Of a stretch of DNA of 64,000 nucleotides, positions 44,318 through 53,356 are shown piece by piece. A program made the translations under genes and the position numbers. Below the pieces are notes generated by a model that made no database searches, was not told the origin of the DNA, and saw only the letters and a program-made list of their open reading frames with translations. The DNA is from CBDFKU01 sp965248975 (GTDB taxonomy: Bacteria; Chloroflexota; Dehalococcoidia; Lucifugimonadales; JAGWBF01), in NCBI GenBank assembly GCA_965248975.1, contig CBDFKU010000015.1, positions 62,001 to 126,000 of the forward strand. Reading direction: 5' to 3'. The first letter of the stretch is position 1. Each line of letters begins with the position of its first letter.

Positions 44318-44989
44318 GTGAGCCAGGACTTTCTCGCCCGGTTGCACCAGCGCGTTTCCGCCCTCAGCCTGCTCTCTCATCCCTTCTACCAGGATTGGAG
44401 GGAGGGCAAGCTCACCCTTGAGGACCTGGAACTGTATGCGGGCCAATACTACCGTTTCGAGGCCGGCTTCCCCAGGTTCCTCAGCGCCGTCCACTCCAAC
44501 TGCCCGGACCCCGAGGTCCGGCAGGACATCCTCAGCAACCTCTGGGACGAAGAGCACGGCCGGCAGAACCACCGGGCAGCCTGGCTGGACTTCTGCACCG
44601 GCCTGGGGATGGCGCCCGAGGAGGCTCAGGACGCGCCGGTCCATCCACGCACCTATGCGCTCCTGGAGACCTACGGAGAGATATGCTCCGACCGCTCCTT
44701 CCAGGAGGGGCTGGCCGCGATCTACGCCTACGAGGTCCAGGTGCCCGAGGTGATGGCGGAGAAGCTGAAGGGCCTGCGGGACCTCTACGGCATCACCGAC
44801 GAGAGCGCCCTCTCCTTCTTCAGCATCCACTCCGAGCTGGACGTTGAGCACTCCCGGGTCGAGGCCGAAGCTATCTCGGACCACACCGGGCCGGAAGAAG
44901 AGGACCGGGTGGAGGCCGCCCTACAGTGCGGGCTGGAGGCCTGGTGGGACTTCCTGGACGGCGTACAGGAGCTGCGGGCAGGGGCTTAA
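44318..44989 (+). CDS. CADD-like diiron protein, candidate pABA synthase
   Basis: 223-residue TenA/PqqC-fold protein of the CADD (Chlamydia protein associating with death domains) family. Translation starts at GTG 44318 with AGGAGG upstream. Putative metal ligands are E78, H85, E139, H171, D175 and H178. Y24, Y40, Y138 and K149 are also present. All match the recalled chlamydial positions with a constant offset of three (E81, H88, E142, H174, D178, H181; Y27, Y43, Y141; K152). In Chlamydia the protein makes p-aminobenzoate from its own Tyr and Lys side chains, bypassing PabABC. A folate role here is therefore inferred. It lies 26 bp after pheS. Confidence 0.85.
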   Translation: MSQDFLARLHQRVSALSLLSHPFYQDWREGKLTLEDLELYAGQYYRFEAGFPRFLSAVHSNCPDPEVRQDILSNLWDEEHGRQNHRAAWLDFCTGLGMAPEEAQDAPVHPRTYALLETYGEICSDRSFQEGLAAIYAYEVQVPEVMAEKLKGLRDLYGITDESALSFFSIHSELDVEHSRVEAEAISDHTGPEEEDRVEAALQCGLEAWWDFLDGVQELRAGA

Positions 44990-45443
44990 GGTTCCACGGC
45001 GCTAGGCGTGATCTTAGACGTTCTGAACGGCCCCATATCCACAGGGATACCGCCCGAAGTTTCGTGTCAGGACCTGAGAGCCGATATGCTTGTGAAAGTC
45101 GAATCTACCACGAGAGCGAATTCTGATGCGCCCGAGGAGTTGGAGAAGATTTGCATATACTAGCGCTCTCGGAAGTGAAGATGCCGGGTGTCACTGAGGC
45201 TTCCTCGGCCTAGCAGACTTCCTGCTCGTTCGCCTCTTAAGTTCTTAGGATATGCAGTGGTCAGACCAAGAAGCAGCCATATCAGGATGCGCAAAACAAG
45301 CCCGATTGGCAAACACAATATCACCGTGCCGGCCCATCGTACCCTAGCCTTAGGAACGATGAACCCCATCTTGGACAAAGTTAGCCTGTGGTACAACTTG
45401 CCGAAAGAAAGCTGGTAGAACGGTTGCGGGGAGCTCTAGGTTC
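44990..45443. other. 454-bp gap between the CADD-like gene and pheT
   Basis: No convincing gene. Base composition is more AT-rich than in the flanking genes from about 45060 to 45400. A 78-codon minus-strand frame (45396-45160) would encode a hydrophobic peptide but has no ribosome site and is not accepted. Weak -10-like boxes (TATACT at about 45156) have no matching -35. It may contain the pheT promoter or the remains of a lost gene. Confidence 0.5.
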
Positions 45444-47846
45444 ATGAAAGTCCCACTGTCCTGGCTGAAGGAGTACGTGGACATCGTGGTGCCGCCGGAG
45501 GAGCTGGCCCGGCGGCTCACTATGGCCGGCACCGAGGTGGCCGAGGTGGACTCCATCGGCTGGACGGGCTGCATCGTGGGCCTCGTGACCAAGGTAGAGC
45601 CCCATCCCAACGCCGACCGCCTGACCCTGTGCACCGTCGACACCGGCAGCGGGAGCATGACGGTCGTCTGCGGCGCCCCCAACGTCGCCGAGGGCCAGAA
45701 GATCGTCTTCGCCGGCGTCGGGGCCGAGCTATTCAATACCCACACCGGGAAGGTAGAGCCACTGACGGCGGCCAAGATCCGCGGCGTCGTCTCCGAGGGG
45801 ATGATCTGCTCGGAGAAGGAGCTAGGCCTTGGGGAGGACCACTCCGGAATCATCGTCCTGCCCGAGGACGTCCCGTTGGGCGAGTCCCTAACCGACTACC
45901 TGGGTGACCACATCCTGGACCTGGAGGTGACCCCCAACCGCCCCGACTGCCAGTCGGTGCTGGGGGTAGCCCGCGAGGTGGCCGCCACCACCGGCACGTC
46001 GGTGCGGGAGCCCGACCTGTCCTACCCCGAGGATGGCGACTCCATCGACTCTCAGGTCTCGGTGGAGATCTCCGACCCGGACCTCTGCCGGAGGTACACT
46101 GCCAGCTTGGTCACCGGTGTCTTCGTCGGACCGTCGCCTCGCTGGATGCAAGACCGGCTTCTGAAGGCGGGCATGCGTCCCATAAACAACGTGGTGGACG
46201 TCACCAACTACGTAATGCTGGAGTACAACCAACCCCTGCACGCCTTCGACTTCAACACGGTGAAGGGCGGCAAGATCATCGTGCGCCGCGCCAGGGCCGG
46301 CGAGGTGCTGGTATCCCTGGACGGAGTGGAGCGCAAGCTGTCCACCGACATGCTGGTCATCGCCGACGTCAAGGACCCAGTGGGCCTGGCGGGGGTCATG
46401 GGCGGCGCCCGCTCGGAGATGACGGAGCGCAGCACCACAGTCCTCTTGGAGTCCGCCACCTTCGACGCCGTAAATAACAGGCGCACGGCTCAGGCCCTTC
46501 AACTCTCGACCGAAGCCTCTAACAGGTTCGAGAAGAGCCTCCGGCCGGAGCTGGCTCCCCTGGCCCTGCGGCGAGCCACCCAGCTTCTCTGCCAGGTGGC
46601 CGGAGGGACTGCCGCAAAGGGAACCGTGGATGTCTTCCCGTCCCGGCAGGAATACGATACTCCGACGTTGACCTTCACCCTGGCACGGCTGCGCAAGGTC
46701 CTGGGGTTAGACTTCCCGCTGGAACGGGTCGAGGGGGTGTTCGGCTCCTTAGGCCTTTCCTCGGAGAGGCTGGACGAAGGCCGGCTCAGAGTCGCCATCC
46801 CCTACTGGCGCAGCGACATCACCATCGAGGACGACCTGGTCGAGGAGGTGGCCCGCATCGTGGGCTACGACGAGGTCCCCACGACCATGCTGTCGACGCC
46901 GATACCACACCACGAGCCTCAACCCCTTCCTGTCCTCAAGGACCGGGTCAAGGACATCCTGGCGGCCTCGGGATTGCAGGAGGTCATTACTTACCCGGCC
47001 ACGACTCTGGAGGACCTGAGCAGGGTTGCTTCCAGCGACGACGGCAGGGAGCCCGTGAAGCTGGCCAACCCGATGAGCTCCCGGCAAGGCTACCTCCGCA
47101 CTTCCCTCCGCGGCAGCCTGCTGTCGACGCTGGCGGCCAACCGGCCCCATGAGGAAGGGCCCGTGGCGATCTTCGAGTCCGGGCGAACGTATTTGCCACG
47201 CAACGGGGATTTGCCGGAAGAGAGAGAGATGGTTGCCGGAGTTCTGTCCGGACCCCGTTGGGGACCACACTGGCTGTCCCGGGACGGCCACGTGGATTTT
47301 TACGACGCCAAAGGCGTCGTGGAAAGGCTTCTGGGGGAGCTGGGTCTGACGATCGTCCTCGAGCCCATCGAGGACGCCGCCCTGCACCCGGGCAGGTGCG
47401 CCTCCATACGGGCCGGCGAGGCGTCCCTGGGTCTCCTGGGGGAAGTCCACCCCAGCGTTGTGGAGAGCTTCGCGATAAACGGAGGCCCGGTGGCGCTTTT
47501 CGAGCTAGACCTGGAGGCCGTACAAGCAGCGTTAAGCGCCGGGGGCCGCAGCTACAAGTCTATCGGACGCTATCCCAGCGCCCTCCGGGACCTGTCCATC
47601 CTCGTGCGCCAGGACATACCCGCCGCCACCGTTCAGTCCATCATCGAACGGCATAGCCTGGTTGCCGGAGCCTCCCTCTTCGACGTATACTCGGGCGACG
47701 GTGTCCCCGCTGGCAAACGCTCCCTCGCGTATAACATCTACTTCCAGTCCCACGATAGGACCCTGACCGCCGACGAGGTGAATCGGTCGTTCGAAGCGGT
47801 GGTCAAGTCTCTGGAAAGGGAGCTCGGCGTGGAGCTCAGAGGGTAG
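45444..47846 (+). CDS. pheT: Phenylalanine--tRNA ligase beta subunit
   Basis: 800-residue beta subunit. It shows the N-terminal MKVPLSWLKEYVD, a tRNA-binding/OB domain (VGLVTKVEPHPNADRLTLC, about 48-66), and the B3/B4 editing domain with PDCQSVLGVAREVAA. The B5 domain follows, then the catalytic-like core and a C-terminal anticodon-binding FDX-ACB domain beginning at about 710 (SIGRYPSALRDLSILV). Full length and intact, in contrast to the moeA locus that follows 103 bp later. Confidence 0.95.
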   Translation: MKVPLSWLKEYVDIVVPPEELARRLTMAGTEVAEVDSIGWTGCIVGLVTKVEPHPNADRLTLCTVDTGSGSMTVVCGAPNVAEGQKIVFAGVGAELFNTHTGKVEPLTAAKIRGVVSEGMICSEKELGLGEDHSGIIVLPEDVPLGESLTDYLGDHILDLEVTPNRPDCQSVLGVAREVAATTGTSVREPDLSYPEDGDSIDSQVSVEISDPDLCRRYTASLVTGVFVGPSPRWMQDRLLKAGMRPINNVVDVTNYVMLEYNQPLHAFDFNTVKGGKIIVRRARAGEVLVSLDGVERKLSTDMLVIADVKDPVGLAGVMGGARSEMTERSTTVLLESATFDAVNNRRTAQALQLSTEASNRFEKSLRPELAPLALRRATQLLCQVAGGTAAKGTVDVFPSRQEYDTPTLTFTLARLRKVLGLDFPLERVEGVFGSLGLSSERLDEGRLRVAIPYWRSDITIEDDLVEEVARIVGYDEVPTTMLSTPIPHHEPQPLPVLKDRVKDILAASGLQEVITYPATTLEDLSRVASSDDGREPVKLANPMSSRQGYLRTSLRGSLLSTLAANRPHEEGPVAIFESGRTYLPRNGDLPEEREMVAGVLSGPRWGPHWLSRDGHVDFYDAKGVVERLLGELGLTIVLEPIEDAALHPGRCASIRAGEASLGLLGEVHPSVVESFAINGGPVALFELDLEAVQAALSAGGRSYKSIGRYPSALRDLSILVRQDIPAATVQSIIERHSLVAGASLFDVYSGDGVPAGKRSLAYNIYFQSHDRTLTADEVNRSFEAVVKSLERELGVELRG

Positions 47847-47949
47847 ACCCCTGCAGCTTGTCAGGAGCAGATCCGATGGGTAAAGTTAGGTTTGGAGGCT
47901 CGGCTGAGTGACGTCCCACATTAGAGGTCACGGCCACAGACATGCCGAC

Positions 47950-49152
47950 ATGCTCAGCGTGGAGGAGGCCTACGCCCGGATCATGGCCTACTTCAGACCC
48001 ACTGGAGGCCGAGGAGGTCCCCATCCTCCAGAGCCCTGGGCCAGGTGCTGGCTGCCGACGTCGTTTCTCCCCTGAGCCTGCCTCCCCTGGACAACTCGGC
48101 GATGGACGGCTACGCCCTCCGCCACGCCGACATCGCCGGGGCCGGCCCGGACTCTCCCAGGCAGCTTGAGGTGGTCGGCCTAGTCGCCGCGGGCCGTATG
48201 CCGGACCGAGAGGTGTCCGAAGGGAAGCGCCATAAGGATCATGACCGGCGCCCCGGTCCCCGCAGGGGCCGACACCGTCGTACCCTTCGAGGATACCGAC
48301 GAGGTGGAGAGGAAGGGAAGGGGGGAGTCTCTGGACCAGATAGCCATTCGCCAGGAGTTGCCCCAGAGGCTCCCACGTTCGTCCGGCCGGCGAGGACGTC
48401 AAGGAAGGGGGAGGTGGTTCTTCAGCGGGGCTCGACCGTCCGGTCCGCCGAGATAGGAGTGCTGGCATCCCTGGGCCAGGAGACGGTCTCGGTGATCTCG
48501 CCGCCCGGTGGTGGCCATTCTCGCCACGGGCGACGAGCTCCTGGAGGCCGGGGAGCCGGCTCAGGCGGGCAAGATATACGACAGCAACAGCCCCGGCCTG
48601 GCCGGGTCCGTGCTCCGATATGGCGGCATCCCCAAGCTCCTGGGCATCGCCAGGGACAACCTGGAAGACATGAACCGGAAGCTGTCCGACGGCACCGATG
48701 CCGACCTCCTCATCACATCCGCTGGCGTTTCCAGGGGGGACTACGATATAGTGAAGGACGTGCTGATGGAGCGAGGGGAGATCAGCTTCTGGTCCGTGCG
48801 GATGCGGCCGGCGAAGCCCCTGGCCTTCGGGGCCATCCGCGGGCCCAGGGGTCCGGTGCCTCATCTGGGCCTTCCGGGCAACCCGGTCAGCGCCGTGGTG
48901 GCCTTCGAGGAGTTCGCCAGGCCGGCCATCCTGAGGATGCTGGGCAAGGAGCGCTTGGCCAAACCGACCATCGAGGCGGTCCTCATGGGACCCATCCACA
49001 ATTTCGACGAACGCCGGGTCTTCGCCAGGGTGGAGGTGACCAAGCGTGATGGCGCTTACTACGCCAACCCGACCGGGCCCCAGGGCTCTAACATCCTTAC
49101 GTCCATGTCCAGGGCCAACGGACTGGCTATTTGCCCCGAAACGTCCCCATGA
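47950..49152 (+). pseudogene. moeA: Molybdopterin molybdenumtransferase MoeA, multiply frameshifted
   Basis: The pieces together spell a whole MoeA: MLSVEEAYARIMAYFR at 47950, then LAADVVSPLSLPPLDNSAMDGYAL, MTGAPVPAGADTVVPFED, VAILATGDEL, SNSPGL, TSAGVSRGDYD and LGLPGNPVSAVV. Joining them needs about seven single-base changes: extra bases at about 48001, 48034-48036, 48225, 48407-48411 and 48500-48505, and losses at about 48361 and 48390. The gene inserts molybdenum into molybdopterin and would serve the CoxS/CoxM-type hydroxylase further along. The reading frame is otherwise well conserved, so sequence errors are suspected. Confidence 0.85.
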
Positions 49153-49676
49153 TGGAAGAAGGGACAGGTCGTGAGAGTAAAAATGCTGGATTGGAACGAA
49201 GAGGTGGAAATTTGACGATTCCCGAAGAGCTGGAAACGGCGGAAGCCGAGGCTGCCCCCGTTCAGGAAAACCCGTACTACGTCATCGATCCCGAGAGGAC
49301 GATCGAGCTCAACCGCTCCCTGGATTTGCTGCTCCTCAGCCGCCGATGCCCCTCGTGTAAGGCCCGCCTTGGAGGCCAGCCCCAAAAGGCCCCCGTCGCA
49401 GAACAGATAAAGGAGATCGCCAAGTGCTGCGCCGACCAGGAGGGGTTCATCAGGCCGGAGATGCCCATGCAGGAGATCGTGTTCAGGACGCTCCTGGCGA
49501 CGGGTAACGAGCCGGTCAGCCTGGAGCATCTACATCACCTTATAACCGATGAGTTGTACACGCCCATCAACCCAAGGAGCATTCCTCTGAAGGGTTTGAA
49601 GCGGGTGCTAGATACCGATACATACTACGGCTTCAGGCGGATCGCCGATCCCACACCGGAGCCCGGTGCCAGTTAA
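49149..49676 (+). CDS. Conserved-looking protein with CPSC motif and winged-helix-like C-terminus
   Basis: Not recognised. From ATG 49149, which overlaps the moeA stop (ATGA), the protein has 175 residues; TTG 49212 with GAGGTGG upstream is another possible start. It is acidic at the N-terminus. A CPSC pair followed later by CC may bind metal. The C-terminal half (EIVFRTLLATGNEPVSLEHLHHLI, then SLKGLKRVLDTDTYYGF in outline) looks like a winged-helix fold with a YYGF wing. Coupling to moeA hints at a molybdenum or regulatory link, which is only positional. It converges with the ABC permease gene. Confidence 0.65.
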   Translation: MMEEGTGRESKNAGLERRGGNLTIPEELETAEAEAAPVQENPYYVIDPERTIELNRSLDLLLLSRRCPSCKARLGGQPQKAPVAEQIKEIAKCCADQEGFIRPEMPMQEIVFRTLLATGNEPVSLEHLHHLITDELYTPINPRSIPLKGLKRVLDTDTYYGFRRIADPTPEPGAS

Positions 49677-50764
49677 CCGAACTTGAACAGCTTGATGGCC
49701 GCCACCGAGGAGGCCACGAGCCACCCGGCTATCATTGCCATCTCCTCCCACACATCCCAGATGTGGAGACCGTCTATGGAGACCTGCCGCATCGCGTCAA
49801 GCACCGGTTTCAGGGGCAGCACGCTCACCAGCTCCGGCAGGAAGGCCGGTAACGACGACGTGGGAAAGAAAGTCCCTGAAAAGAAAAGCATGGGAATCGC
49901 TATGGCGTTGCCCATGCCGGAGGCCGACCGAGGGCTGGTGGCCCAGCCGGAGATGATGAACCCTATATTAAGGAACACCGTGTTGGCGAAGGCCACTATC
50001 ACGAAAAGCCAGTAAACGTTGCCGTGGATGTTGGCGCCAAAAACCAGCACACCGATGGCTATTACTACTCCGGCCTGCACCAGAGACAGCGCCAGGTGGG
50101 CCACTATCTCGGAGAGGAAGTAGTTCCTCACTCGTAGTGGGGTGGCCAAGATACGCTTCAGGACCGACTGGTTCCGGTACAAGCTTATTTTCACGGCGAT
50201 GAAGATGATGGAATTGGTCATCATCCCCATGCCCACCAGGCCGATGAGCAGGATGTCGAAGTAGTCAATCTCCCGTGATTCCACGCCCTGGGGCGCAACC
50301 TCAAGAAGCCGTGGCCCTTCAACCAGCTTCAGGTTCTCCTCATCCAGGAGATGCTCCAACGCGGGAATGATCAGCTGGTTGCCCACATTGTTGTTGAGAT
50401 CGTAGTACAGGGGAAGGGAGACCGGGTCTCCTCGGGACCCATCCGAGGAAAACTTTTCTCCAAATCCCTTCGGAATGACCAGAAAATACTCAAGGGCTCC
50501 GTCCCGCAGGTCCACTCCCGCCGTCGCCTCGCTGCCGTATTCCAGGTCCAGGTTTAGGTAGTCTATGTCCGCGAGCCGGGCCTGAAGCTCTCTGGAGCGG
50601 CCAGTGCGGTCGTGGTCGATGATGGCCATGTCGGCGACGCCAGCCCCGTCGAGGTCGAATATGCCGAACACCAGCACCAGGACCAGTGGAAAGAACAGTG
50701 CCCAGAACAGGGCCTGGCGGTCCCTCAGCATGATCTTCAGGTTGGCAACCAGCAGGGGCAGCAT
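49673..50764 (-). CDS. ABC-2 permease (DrrB/YhhJ-like)
   Basis: 363-residue permease. The N-terminal helix at about 20-40 is followed by a long extracytoplasmic domain (to about 165), then five helices and the ABC-2 signature region near 290-340. This is typical of exporters whose ATPase is encoded by the partner gene. It begins 3 bp after that gene. It converges on the moeA-linked gene, overlapping it by 4 bp. Cargo unknown. Confidence 0.86.
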   Translation of the reverse strand: MLPLLVANLKIMLRDRQALFWALFFPLVLVLVFGIFDLDGAGVADMAIIDHDRTGRSRELQARLADIDYLNLDLEYGSEATAGVDLRDGALEYFLVIPKGFGEKFSSDGSRGDPVSLPLYYDLNNNVGNQLIIPALEHLLDEENLKLVEGPRLLEVAPQGVESREIDYFDILLIGLVGMGMMTNSIIFIAVKISLYRNQSVLKRILATPLRVRNYFLSEIVAHLALSLVQAGVVIAIGVLVFGANIHGNVYWLFVIVAFANTVFLNIGFIISGWATSPRSASGMGNAIAIPMLFFSGTFFPTSSLPAFLPELVSVLPLKPVLDAMRQVSIDGLHIWDVWEEMAMIAGWLVASSVAAIKLFKFG

Positions 50765-50767
50765 GGA

Positions 50768-51691
50768 CTATTCCCGGAGCTCCCTTCCGGTCAGATCCAG
50801 AAACACGTCCTCCAGGGTAGCCTGGGTCACCTGCAGGTGCTCTAGGGTAATGTCGCGAGCGGAGGCCCACTGCAAGACGTGGGACAGGGTCCTGGGCGCG
50901 TCTCCAACCCGCAGTTCATAGGAATGGCCGTTGGCCACCAGCACGTCCTCGGGCGACCCCCTCAGCCCTTCGGCCTCCTGGGGCTCCATAGGCCTGGACA
51001 CCTCTATTTTCACGACGAAGGGCAGGTGCAGGCTGCGAAGCAGATTCGTGGGAGTGTCCAGGGCAACGATGCGTCCCTCGTCCATGATCGCGACCCGATG
51101 GCAGAGATACTGGGCCTCTTCCATATAGTGGGTCGTCAGGACCACCGTCTTGCCCCGGGAGTGGATGTCCTGGATCATCTGCCACATATTGCGCCGAGCC
51201 TGGGGGTCGAGGCCGGTGGTGGGCTCGTCCAGGATCACTACCTCCGGGTCGTTCACCAGGCTGGCGGCCACGGTGAACCGCTGCTTCTGCCCGCCCGACA
51301 GCTTCTTGAGGGTCGTTCCGGCCCGGTCCGCCAGGCCGACGGTGGTGAGCAGATCGTCGGCCGGTATCCTCCGCTTGTAGAAGCTACCGAAAAGAGTGAG
51401 GATCTCTTTGAGAGTGAGGTAGTCGAAGTAGGCGGACGCCTGAATCTGGACCCCTATGCGCTCCTTGACCGCCGAGGGATCCTGCTGGGTGTCCACTCCC
51501 AGAACTTCCGTATGGCCGGTTGTTGGGCGCAGCAGGCCCTCTATGATCTCCAGGATGGTCGTCTTACCGGCGCCGTTGGGTCCCAGAATGCCGAAGATTT
51601 CGCCGGGATGTACGCTGAAGGATACGTCATCGACCGCCGTGAGCGAGCCATACCGCTTGACCAGGCTCCGGACCTCGATCACCGCTTCCAT
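50768..51691 (-). CDS. ABC transporter ATP-binding protein (DrrA-like)
   Basis: 307-residue ATPase, partner of the following permease. Walker A is GPNGAGKTT at about 35-43, the signature LSGGQKQR at about 134-141, Walker B VVILDEPTTGLD at about 153-164, and the H-loop TTHYMEEA. The C-terminal about 80 residues form the DrrA-like extension (TLEHLQVTQATLEDVFLDLTGRELRE in outline). Intact and probably functional. Confidence 0.9.
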   Translation of the reverse strand: MEAVIEVRSLVKRYGSLTAVDDVSFSVHPGEIFGILGPNGAGKTTILEIIEGLLRPTTGHTEVLGVDTQQDPSAVKERIGVQIQASAYFDYLTLKEILTLFGSFYKRRIPADDLLTTVGLADRAGTTLKKLSGGQKQRFTVAASLVNDPEVVILDEPTTGLDPQARRNMWQMIQDIHSRGKTVVLTTHYMEEAQYLCHRVAIMDEGRIVALDTPTNLLRSLHLPFVVKIEVSRPMEPQEAEGLRGSPEDVLVANGHSYELRVGDAPRTLSHVLQWASARDITLEHLQVTQATLEDVFLDLTGRELRE

Positions 51692-51792
51692 TCGCAGGGC
51701 GATTATAGCACAGCGCTTGCGGCCCGGTCCGGCCGATGGTAGGGTGTATCCGCCTCTAGGGCACGTATCGCTAAAGGTGGAGACAAAGGGCC

Positions 51793-52254
51793 ATGCCTAC
51801 CCTGTGGGCCAGGACAGTGAGCTATGACTCCGTACAAGTGGGCGACGAGCTCCCGATCTTGGTGAAATACGAGTCCCGAGAGACCATTGGCCTTTACGCC
51901 ACGCATGCCTCACCAGGTTCCGACGCGGAGGCAGACATGCAAGGCGGCTCAGGGGCCACGACCGCCGCCCCTGCGGCGACGGTGGCCTACGTGGCCGAGC
52001 TCCTGGAGAAGTCCTTTCCCCTGACCTGCTTGCTGAGCCCCGGCAGCGACCTGGAGGTGGAGATCACTAGGCCCATCGGCTTGGACGAAACCGTCTCCTT
52101 TACCGGCCACGTGACCGGCAAGCAGGAGGAAGCGGGAACAGGGCTGGTGGAATGCGAGATGGCCGGAACAAACCACCTGGGGCAGACCGTGGCGAGGGCC
52201 AGGGCTACTATTGCCTTCCCTGTATCGGGTCTGGCCAGGGGAGAGGACCCTTAG
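51793..52254 (+). CDS. MaoC-like hot-dog-fold protein
   Basis: 153-residue protein with a MaoC/hydratase-like opening (YDSVQVGDELPILVKYESRETI), a helix with AAPAATVAYVAELLEK, and C-terminal strands (TVARARATIAF). Hot-dog enzymes of this class hydrate enoyl-CoAs or act as thioesterases. The catalytic Asp-His pair is not clearly readable, so activity is uncertain. It is transcribed away from the ABC-2 ATPase gene. Confidence 0.72.
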   Translation: MPTLWARTVSYDSVQVGDELPILVKYESRETIGLYATHASPGSDAEADMQGGSGATTAAPAATVAYVAELLEKSFPLTCLLSPGSDLEVEITRPIGLDETVSFTGHVTGKQEEAGTGLVECEMAGTNHLGQTVARARATIAFPVSGLARGEDP

Positions 52255-52280
52255 CTCCCTCACGGAGAGCAGACCACCCC

Positions 52281-52469
52281 TCAGATGGACAGCAGGGCGT
52301 CGTAGTGGTCCTCGTCGGTCAGGGACTCGGCGTCGGACACCAGCAGGAGCCAGGGGTTGGATTCCAGCTGCTGGCCGCCGCATCGCGGGCACCTCGTTTG
52401 GGCGCTATCGGCGCTGAACCAGGGAAACTGGTGTCCACACGTGCGACAGATATACTCGGACGTCGCCAT
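52281..52469 (-). CDS. Small zinc-ribbon protein
   Basis: 62-residue protein with two CxxC pairs (CRTCGH and CPRCGG), a typical rubredoxin/zinc-ribbon knuckle, and an acidic tail. It lies 17 bp downstream of the next small gene on the same strand. Function unknown; it may bind nucleic acid or a protein partner. Confidence 0.68.
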   Translation of the reverse strand: MATSEYICRTCGHQFPWFSADSAQTRCPRCGGQQLESNPWLLLVSDAESLTDEDHYDALLSI

Positions 52470-52486
52470 CGGAGGTCGGCTAACGG

Positions 52487-52750
52487 CTAGTTTCTGGCCA
52501 GCAGAGCATGGAACTCCAGGGAACCCAGCTCCCTTTTCTCCCGGATGGAGACGACGGCATACTCGATGGCCATGCGCGCGAATCCGGGAAACTTCAGTGC
52601 GTTGGAGCCCACAGTGACCTGGGGCGGGGTAGAGCTCAGCTCCACCTTGACCTGATTCTCGTCGAAGGAATCGACCTCCAGCCGAATCTCCACACCTGTC
52701 AGCCGCTCTATTTTTGCCTTCACGCTATCCAGAAACTTCTCGTCGTCCAC
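52487..52750 (-). CDS. Small conserved-looking protein of unknown function
   Basis: 87-residue protein from GTG 52750. It has an N-terminal helix (DEKFLDSVKAKIERLTGVEI), mixed strands and a helix with PGFARMAIEYAVVSIREKRELG. No catalytic or metal motif is evident and I do not recognise the family. It precedes the zinc-ribbon gene and follows the flavin reductase gene after 42 bp. Confidence 0.6.
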   Translation of the reverse strand: MDDEKFLDSVKAKIERLTGVEIRLEVDSFDENQVKVELSSTPPQVTVGSNALKFPGFARMAIEYAVVSIREKRELGSLEFHALLARN

Positions 52751-52792
52751 GATAAATCCTGCTAGCCCCGGCCCAAGGAGACCACGGGGAAG

Positions 52793-53269
52793 CTATCCTC
52801 CGTAAAACCAGCCTGTGCCCCACATCTCCAGAGGCTTGTCGTCATTGCGGGACTCAGCAGCTACCACCTCTCCTACGAAGACGGAGTGATCCCCTTGCTC
52901 GATGCTGCCCGTCACTTTACACTCGAAGTAGCTATAGACCTCGTCCAGGACGGGGGATCCGGTCACGCCCGGCTTGAAGGGATGGCCGTTCACCTGACCG
53001 TTTTCGACCGTTGAAGGACGGAAAAAGTCTTCGGCAAACTGCTTCTGGTCCGCCGAGAGCACGTTAACCGCGAAGGAGTTGGACTTCTTCACGGCGCCGT
53101 AGAGCCCGCTGTCGGTCTTGACCCCCACCATTATCAGAGGAGGAGCTAAGGAAGCCTGGGACAGCCAGTTCACCGTGCCGGCCGAAACCTCGTCACCGGC
53201 CGCCGATCTGACAACGTACATGCCGTAAGAAATCTGCCGCAGCACCTTTTTCTTGACATCGGGGTCCAT
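52793..53269 (-). CDS. Flavin reductase-like protein
   Basis: 158-residue FMN-binding split-barrel protein of the flavin reductase family: ISYGMYVVRSAAGDEVSAGTVNWLSQ at 13-38 and the SNSFAVNVLS strand at about 83. Start ATG 53269 has GGAGGTGAAGC upstream, an excellent ribosome site. It may supply reduced flavin to a monooxygenase or act as an oxidoreductase itself. No monooxygenase is adjacent. Confidence 0.86.
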   Translation of the reverse strand: MDPDVKKKVLRQISYGMYVVRSAAGDEVSAGTVNWLSQASLAPPLIMVGVKTDSGLYGAVKKSNSFAVNVLSADQKQFAEDFFRPSTVENGQVNGHPFKPGVTGSPVLDEVYSYFECKVTGSIEQGDHSVFVGEVVAAESRNDDKPLEMWGTGWFYGG

Positions 53270-53356
53270 GCTTCACCTCCGACTGAATGTTCTGATATAA
53301 GGGAATTTTAGCACGTTTCCACGTACCGTTGAATCAGGCGCTGTCCCGGCCTCGGT

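Noticed and set aside
45160..45396. 78-codon minus-strand frame encoding a hydrophobic peptide in the CADD-pheT gap
   Set aside because: No Shine-Dalgarno site, no recognisable family and weak start choice; the AT-richer region can give such frames by chance.
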